Shown piece after piece: positions 12,722 to 15,863 of a DNA stretch of 15,863 bases; position 1 is the first letter of the stretch; every line of letters begins with the position of its first letter. The notes under the pieces were generated by a model, which was not told where the DNA came from, made no database searches, and saw only the letters and a program-made list of their open reading frames with translations. The translations under genes and the position numbers were made by a program. Source of the stretch: an uncultured Pseudoxanthomonas sp. (GTDB lineage Bacteria > Pseudomonadota > Gammaproteobacteria > Xanthomonadales > Xanthomonadaceae); contig NZ_CAMPJD010000068.1 of NCBI RefSeq assembly GCF_946886695.1, positions 1-15,863 of the forward strand, given 5' to 3'.

Positions 12722-13840
12722 ATGCCGCATCACCGCTTCCAGCGCAGGATCACGGACCTGTTGGCCGAAGCGGATGTGCTGATCGGAGGGGATCGGCCTT
12801 GGGATCTGCAGGTACACGACGCGCGCTTCCACGCGCGCGTGCTGGGGCAGGGTTCGCTGGGCATGGGTGAAAGCTACATGGAGGGCTGGTGGGACACGGC
12901 CTCGCTGGACGGCCTGCTGTTCCGCCTGCTGGCAGCGCGGATGGACGAACGCGTGCACCGGGCAGGCGAGGTCTTCGATGCGTTGCGCGCTCGTCTGACC
13001 AACCTGCAGTCGCCGCGCCGCAGCGGCGAAGTGGCGCGACGCCACTACGACCTGGGCAACGATCTGTACCGCGCGATGCTGGGTCGCCGACTGGTCTACA
13101 GCTGCGGCTACTGGCGGGGGGCGAAGGCCCTGGATACTGCCCAGGAAGCCAAGCTGGATCTTGTCTGCCGCAAGCTCCGCCTGCAGCCGGGCATGCGCGT
13201 GCTCGACATCGGCTGCGGTTGGGGCGAGGCGTTGAAGTTCGCAGCCGAGCGTTACGGCGTTAGCGGCGTCGGCGTCACCATTTCCCGCGAGCAGGCTGAA
13301 TACGCGACCCGACTGTGTGCGGGGTTGCCGATCGAGATCCGGCTGCAGGACTACCGGGCGGTGGACGAGCCGTTCGACGCCGCGTTCTCGCTGGGCATGT
13401 TCGAACATGTCGGCGTGAAGAACTACGTCGGCTACTTCGATGTGGCCCGGCGTTGCGTGCCCGAGGAAGGCCTGTTCCTGCTGCATACCATCGGCGGCAT
13501 CCGCTCGGTCAACCGCACCGATCCCTGGATCGCGCGCTACATCTTCCCCAATTCGATGCTGCCCTCCGCACTGCAGATCACGCAGGCCATCGAAGGGCGC
13601 TTCGTGCTGGAGGACTGGCACAACTTCGGAACCGACTACGACCGCACGCTGCAGGCGTGGCGCGACAACGTGGAATCGGCATGGGAGGAACTGGACGCGC
13701 GCTATGACGAGCGTTTCCGGCGGATGTGGCGGTTCTACCTCGCGGCGTCGATGGCCACCTTCCGCAGCCGCCGGTCCCAGCTCTGGCAGGTCGTGCTGTC
13801 GCCGCGCGGCGTGCCCGGAGGCTACGTGGCGCCGAGATGA
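12722..13840 (+). CDS. cfa: Cyclopropane-fatty-acyl-phospholipid synthase
   Basis: At 372 residues this is close to E. coli Cfa (382). It transfers a methylene group from S-adenosylmethionine to unsaturated acyl chains of membrane phospholipids and acts at the inner face of the membrane. The N-terminal lipid-binding part includes DLQVHDARFHARVLGQGSLGMGESYMEGWWD (28-58). The SAM domain shows HYDLGNDLY (108-116), YSCGYW (126-131), VLDIGCGWGEALKFAAERYG (160-179), TISREQAEYA (186-195), FDAAFSLGMFEHVGVKNY (218-235) and HTIGG (255-259). The C-terminal part has EDWHNFG and AWRDN. The Cys of YSCGYW and the Glu/His of EHVG and HTIGG correspond to the bicarbonate and active-site residues of Cfa. The chosen ATG lies 7 bases after the lipoprotein stop with no clear ribosome site, so translation is likely coupled. 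An ATG overlapping that stop (12714) is out of frame. Confidence 0.95.
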   Translation: MPHHRFQRRITDLLAEADVLIGGDRPWDLQVHDARFHARVLGQGSLGMGESYMEGWWDTASLDGLLFRLLAARMDERVHRAGEVFDALRARLTNLQSPRRSGEVARRHYDLGNDLYRAMLGRRLVYSCGYWRGAKALDTAQEAKLDLVCRKLRLQPGMRVLDIGCGWGEALKFAAERYGVSGVGVTISREQAEYATRLCAGLPIEIRLQDYRAVDEPFDAAFSLGMFEHVGVKNYVGYFDVARRCVPEEGLFLLHTIGGIRSVNRTDPWIARYIFPNSMLPSALQITQAIEGRFVLEDWHNFGTDYDRTLQAWRDNVESAWEELDARYDERFRRMWRFYLAASMATFRSRRSQLWQVVLSPRGVPGGYVAPR

Positions 13841-13854
13841 CGGGCTGGAACGAA

Positions 13855-13877
13855 AAGAGCAGGCCAGGCCTGCTCTT
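13855..13877. terminator. Bidirectional intrinsic terminator between cfa and the response regulator
   Basis: AAGAGCAGGCC (13855-13865) and GGCCTGCTCTT (13867-13877) are perfect reverse complements about one central base. Reading the minus strand, the stem ends in CTCTTTTC, a short U-run, so it suits the regulator gene best; the plus side has only TT. It lies 15 bases after the cfa stop. Confidence 0.75.
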
Positions 13878-13903
13878 CGCATGTCGGTGGATGTCCTGCC
13901 GGG

Positions 13904-14296
13904 TCAGGCGGAAGGCGGCGACGGCAGCTCGCGGGCGTTGAAGATGCGCTCAATCACCTCGGCCAGTTCGTCTTCCGAGAACGGCTTGGTCAGGTAGGCC
14001 TTGGCGCCCTGGCGCAGGCCCCACATGCGGTCCGTGTCCTGGTCCTTGGTGGTCACCAGGATCACGGGGATGTGCTTGGTCGTGGCTTCGCGGCTGAGCG
14101 TGCGCGTGGCCTGGAACCCGTTGAGGTTGGGCATCACCACGTCCATCAGGACCATGTCCGGGAGCTCGCGCTTGGCGACTTCCACGCCGGCAGCGCCGTC
14201 CTCGGCGGTGATGGACTCGTGCCCCAGCTTCTCGACGATGCGCTGGATGCCCAGCAGTTGCGACGGTGAATCGTCGACGATCAGAATTTTTGCCAT
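13904..14296 (-). CDS. PilH-like single-domain response regulator (CheY type)
   Basis: This 130-residue protein consists of one receiver domain. The acidic pocket is D8-D9, the phosphorylation site is D52 in VLMDVVMP, the switch is T82-T83, and the conserved lysine is K104 in YLTKPFSEDE. MAKILIVDDSPSQLLGIQRIVEKLGHE, NLNGFQATRTL and VTTKDQDTDRMWGLRQGAK closely follow Pseudomonas PilH, which tunes the Pil-Chp chemosensory control of type IV pili and twitching. There is no output domain. Here the gene is alone: no pilG, pilI, pilJ or kinase gene is adjacent. A good promoter lies just upstream and a terminator just after, so it is a one-gene transcript. The upstream GGGGA sets the start. The PilH assignment is by similarity; a paralogue serving another kinase is possible. 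Confidence 0.9.
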   Translation of the reverse strand: MAKILIVDDSPSQLLGIQRIVEKLGHESITAEDGAAGVEVAKRELPDMVLMDVVMPNLNGFQATRTLSREATTKHIPVILVTTKDQDTDRMWGLRQGAKAYLTKPFSEDELAEVIERIFNARELPSPPSA

Positions 14297-14324
14297 GGAG
14301 TTCCCCAAGTTGTCCCCGCCGTCG

Positions 14325-14352
14325 ATTGTAGAGCGTGTTCGGGACAAGACAA
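14325..14352 (-). promoter_or_regulatory. Promoter of the PilH-like regulator gene
   Basis: On the minus strand TTGTCT (14347-14352), a 16-base spacer and TACAAT (14325-14330) form a good sigma-70 promoter. The transcript would begin near 14318, about 22 bases before the ATG. Confidence 0.55.
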
Positions 14353-14400
14353 ATGGTCAGGAAGGCCAGCCGGTGACGCCTGTCGTGCCGCCACTGCCGT

Positions 14401-15396
14401 TCATCCCATTCGCACGAGCGTGCGTCCGAAGGAGCCGCCGGCCAGCATGGTGCGGAATACGTCGGGCAGCCCATCCAGGCTGGTCTCGCGGGCGCAGATG
14501 GTGTCCAGATGGGCGGGCTTCCAGTCGCTCGCCAGGTGCTGCCAGACCGCGTCCCGGATGTCGCGCGCGGTGCCGGCCGAGGCCACGCCCAGCAGGGACA
14601 CGCCGCGAATGATGAAGGGCATGACAGTGGTGGGCAGGTCGGCACTGGCCGCCAGTCCTGCCGTTGCCACATTGCCATAGGGCACGGTCTGGGCCAGCAG
14701 ACTGGCCAGCATCGGTCCACCCACATTGTCCAGCCCGCCGCCGAAGCGCGCGGTCTCCATCGGGCGTGCGGTCGCCAACGCGTCGCGCCCCAGCACTTCG
14801 CGGGCGCCGATGGCTTTCAGGTAGTCCGTGTTCTCAGGCTTGCCGCTGATCGCGTGCACGTCGAAGCCTGCCTTGCTGAAGATGTCCACTGCAAGGGAGC
14901 CCACGCCGCCGGTGGCGCCGGTCACGGCGAGCGGACCGAGGTCGGGGGTCTGCCGGTTCTCGCGCATGCGGAACAGCGCCAACGCGGCGGTGAACCCTGC
15001 GGTGCCCAGGATCATGCTCTCGCGCAGGCTGAGGCCGGCGGGCAGGGGGATGACCCACTTCGCTTCCAGGCGGGCGTACTCGGCATAGCCGCCATCGCGC
15101 GTCTCGCTGAGGCCGCAGCCAGTGACGAGCACGGCATCGCCTTCCCGGAAGGCGGGATCGGTGGAGGCCGCGACGTGCCCGGCCACATCGATGCCGCCCA
15201 CCAGTGGAAATTTGCGGAGGATCTTGCCCTCGCCGGTGCCGGCGAGCGCGTCCTTGTAGTTGACCGACGAGTACGCGGTCTTGATGACCACTTCGCCCGG
15301 GTTGAGCGCATCAAGCGTCAGCGCCTCGATGCCGCTGCGATAGCCGGCGTCGTCGTTGTGGATGCGGAAGGCGTTGAAGGTGGTGGGGAGCGTCAT
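14401..15396 (-). CDS. Acrylyl-CoA reductase-like quinone oxidoreductase (YhdH/AcuI family)
   Basis: This 331-residue cytoplasmic protein belongs to the zinc-free MDR superfamily. The N-terminal part has VVIKTAYSSVNYKDALAGTGEGKI (36-59) and FPLVGGIDVAGHV (63-75), both typical of YhdH/AcuI. The nucleotide-binding domain shows VTGATGGVGSLAVDIFSKAGF (158-178) and the NADPH-selecting SGKPE (184-188). GASxLGxDxV-type text is replaced by GAREVLGRD. LDNVGG and GRTLVRMG close the fold. AcuI reduces acryloyl-CoA to propionyl-CoA with NADPH, which removes a toxic electrophile; whether this protein has that exact substrate is inferred. The ATG is preceded by AGAGG. It lies 21 bases after the GIY-YIG stop on the same strand and may share its transcript. 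Confidence 0.92.
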   Translation of the reverse strand: MTLPTTFNAFRIHNDDAGYRSGIEALTLDALNPGEVVIKTAYSSVNYKDALAGTGEGKILRKFPLVGGIDVAGHVAASTDPAFREGDAVLVTGCGLSETRDGGYAEYARLEAKWVIPLPAGLSLRESMILGTAGFTAALALFRMRENRQTPDLGPLAVTGATGGVGSLAVDIFSKAGFDVHAISGKPENTDYLKAIGAREVLGRDALATARPMETARFGGGLDNVGGPMLASLLAQTVPYGNVATAGLAASADLPTTVMPFIIRGVSLLGVASAGTARDIRDAVWQHLASDWKPAHLDTICARETSLDGLPDVFRTMLAGGSFGRTLVRMG

Positions 15397-15417
15397 CGTC
15401 GTTGCGCCTCTATCGTG

Positions 15418-15714
15418 TCAAAGGATGTCGGGGTACAGATCGCGCCACGTCGGATTCACATCCTCGATCAGTTGAATTTTCCACATCCGCTTCCAAGCTT
15501 TTAGTGCCTTCTCGCGCAGAATCGCAGATTCCATCCGCGCGTGGACTTCATACCAGACCAAAGTATGGATGTCGTAGCGTCGGGTGAAGCCGTCGACCTG
15601 ATCGTGCTTGTGCTGCCAGATGCGGCCTGGAAGGTCGGACGTTACACCGATGTAGAGGGTGCCTCGTGGTCGGCTGGCCAGAATGTAGACACAGGGAATC
15701 CGTTCCCTAGCCAT
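15418..15714 (-). CDS. Small GIY-YIG endonuclease-fold protein (YhbQ-like)
   Basis: This 98-residue protein is a single GIY-YIG domain. The two signature strands are CVYILA (8-13, with VYI for GIY) and LYIGVT (20-25, YIG). R31 in GRIWQHK is the catalytic arginine position, H35 follows, and E68 in ILREKALKAWKR is the metal-binding glutamate. The C-terminus NPTWRDLYPDIL is typical of this proteobacterial subfamily. The active residues appear intact, so nuclease activity is possible, but the natural role of these small proteins is unsettled. GGAG lies 8 bases before the ATG. The gene starts 53 bases from the edge repeat at 15768, and the reductase gene follows after 21 bases. Confidence 0.93.
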   Translation of the reverse strand: MARERIPCVYILASRPRGTLYIGVTSDLPGRIWQHKHDQVDGFTRRYDIHTLVWYEVHARMESAILREKALKAWKRMWKIQLIEDVNPTWRDLYPDIL

Positions 15715-15752
15715 GCAGGCTCTCCTTTGCCTGTCCTTGGTTTCGTCAGTGG

Positions 15753-15758
15753 ACTATA
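15753..15758 (-). promoter_or_regulatory. Candidate -10 box of the GIY-YIG gene
   Basis: TATAGT on the minus strand, 38 bases before the GIY-YIG start, matches the -10 consensus at five of six places. The -35 region would fall within the first bases of the edge repeat and is poor there. Confidence 0.4.
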
Positions 15759-15767
15759 AGCGGATCC

Positions 15768-15860
15768 CGTCATTCCAGCGAACGCTGGAATCCATTGGCT
15801 GTGAGTGCCGTGGTGATCGACGCAAGAGCAAGATGGGTCCCAGCTTTCGCTGGGACGACG
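15768..15860. repeat. Dispersed intergenic repeat, complete right copy (93 bp)
   Basis: The ends, CGTCATTCCAGCG (15768-15780) and CGCTGGGACGACG (15848-15860), are inverted repeats with 2 mismatches in 13. Next to each end is a small hairpin: CCAGCG-AA-CGCTGG (15775-15788) and CCCAGC-TTTC-GCTGGG (15840-15854). The middle is not shared with the copy at 1-100, which lies in the same orientation. The form fits a REP/BIME- or MITE-like element without coding capacity. Confidence 0.8.
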
Positions 15861-15863
15861 GAG

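Noticed and set aside
12581..13882. Long minus-strand open frame (433 codons) opposite the cyclopropane synthase gene
   Set aside because: It is an antisense shadow of a clear cfa gene and has no ribosome site, motif or family likeness.
1..15863. Composite transposon or genomic island bounded by the edge repeats
   Set aside because: The repeats are short and non-coding, the genes between them are housekeeping in type, and no transposase, integrase, tRNA junction or shift in base composition is seen.

Overview
The window is GC-rich DNA of chromosomal type from a gammaproteobacterium, most likely of the Xanthomonadaceae/Lysobacteraceae (Xanthomonas, Stenotrophomonas, Pseudoxanthomonas, Lysobacter). 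The grounds are the gene content: a histone H1-like Lys/Ala-rich protein with a C-terminal helical tail, a PilH-like single-domain regulator, a long POT peptide transporter, and short dispersed intergenic repeats. The genus is a guess. I see no tRNA, rRNA, CRISPR array, insertion sequence or prophage. Sixteen protein genes fill nearly the whole window, and no gap exceeds about 200 bases.

Layout. A repeat copy (1-100) lies just downstream of a minus-strand operon that reads, in transcription order: a two-domain lipoprotein (2529-3293), a membrane-anchored RNase Sa/T1-type ribonuclease (1952-2521), a barstar-like inhibitor (1521-1955) and the RNA helicase gene dbpA (104-1480). Divergent to it on the plus strand are a DUF1801/OmdA protein, a GufA-type ZIP metal transporter and a glutathione S-transferase. 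These converge on a secreted M14 carboxypeptidase (minus) across an 11-bp-stem hairpin. The carboxypeptidase is divergent from a POT oligopeptide transporter, which is followed after 9 bases by a rhomboid protease and then by the histone-like gene. A 67-residue hypothetical protein (minus) faces the histone gene. Next on the plus strand come a small GNAT, an RsiV-like DUF3298 lipoprotein and a cyclopropane-fatty-acid synthase. A bidirectional terminator separates the synthase from the PilH-like regulator. The window closes with a minus-strand pair, a small GIY-YIG protein and an acrylyl-CoA reductase-like gene, and then a second copy of the edge repeat (15768-15860).

How the genes may work together. 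The RNase and barstar genes form an enzyme/inhibitor pair in which the inhibitor would protect the cytoplasm from an enzyme whose catalytic domain lies outside the membrane. Their linkage to dbpA is the most unusual arrangement here. The M14 peptidase and POT transporter share a divergent control region and look like a peptide-scavenging unit. Two plus-strand genes (POT and the histone-like gene) have their ribosome binding site in the right arm of a short hairpin. This is a testable sign of translational control.

I found no clear evidence of a wholly new defence or mobile system. Most of the window is ordinary chromosome, and the points of interest are the RNase/barstar/dbpA operon, the repeats and the hairpins.
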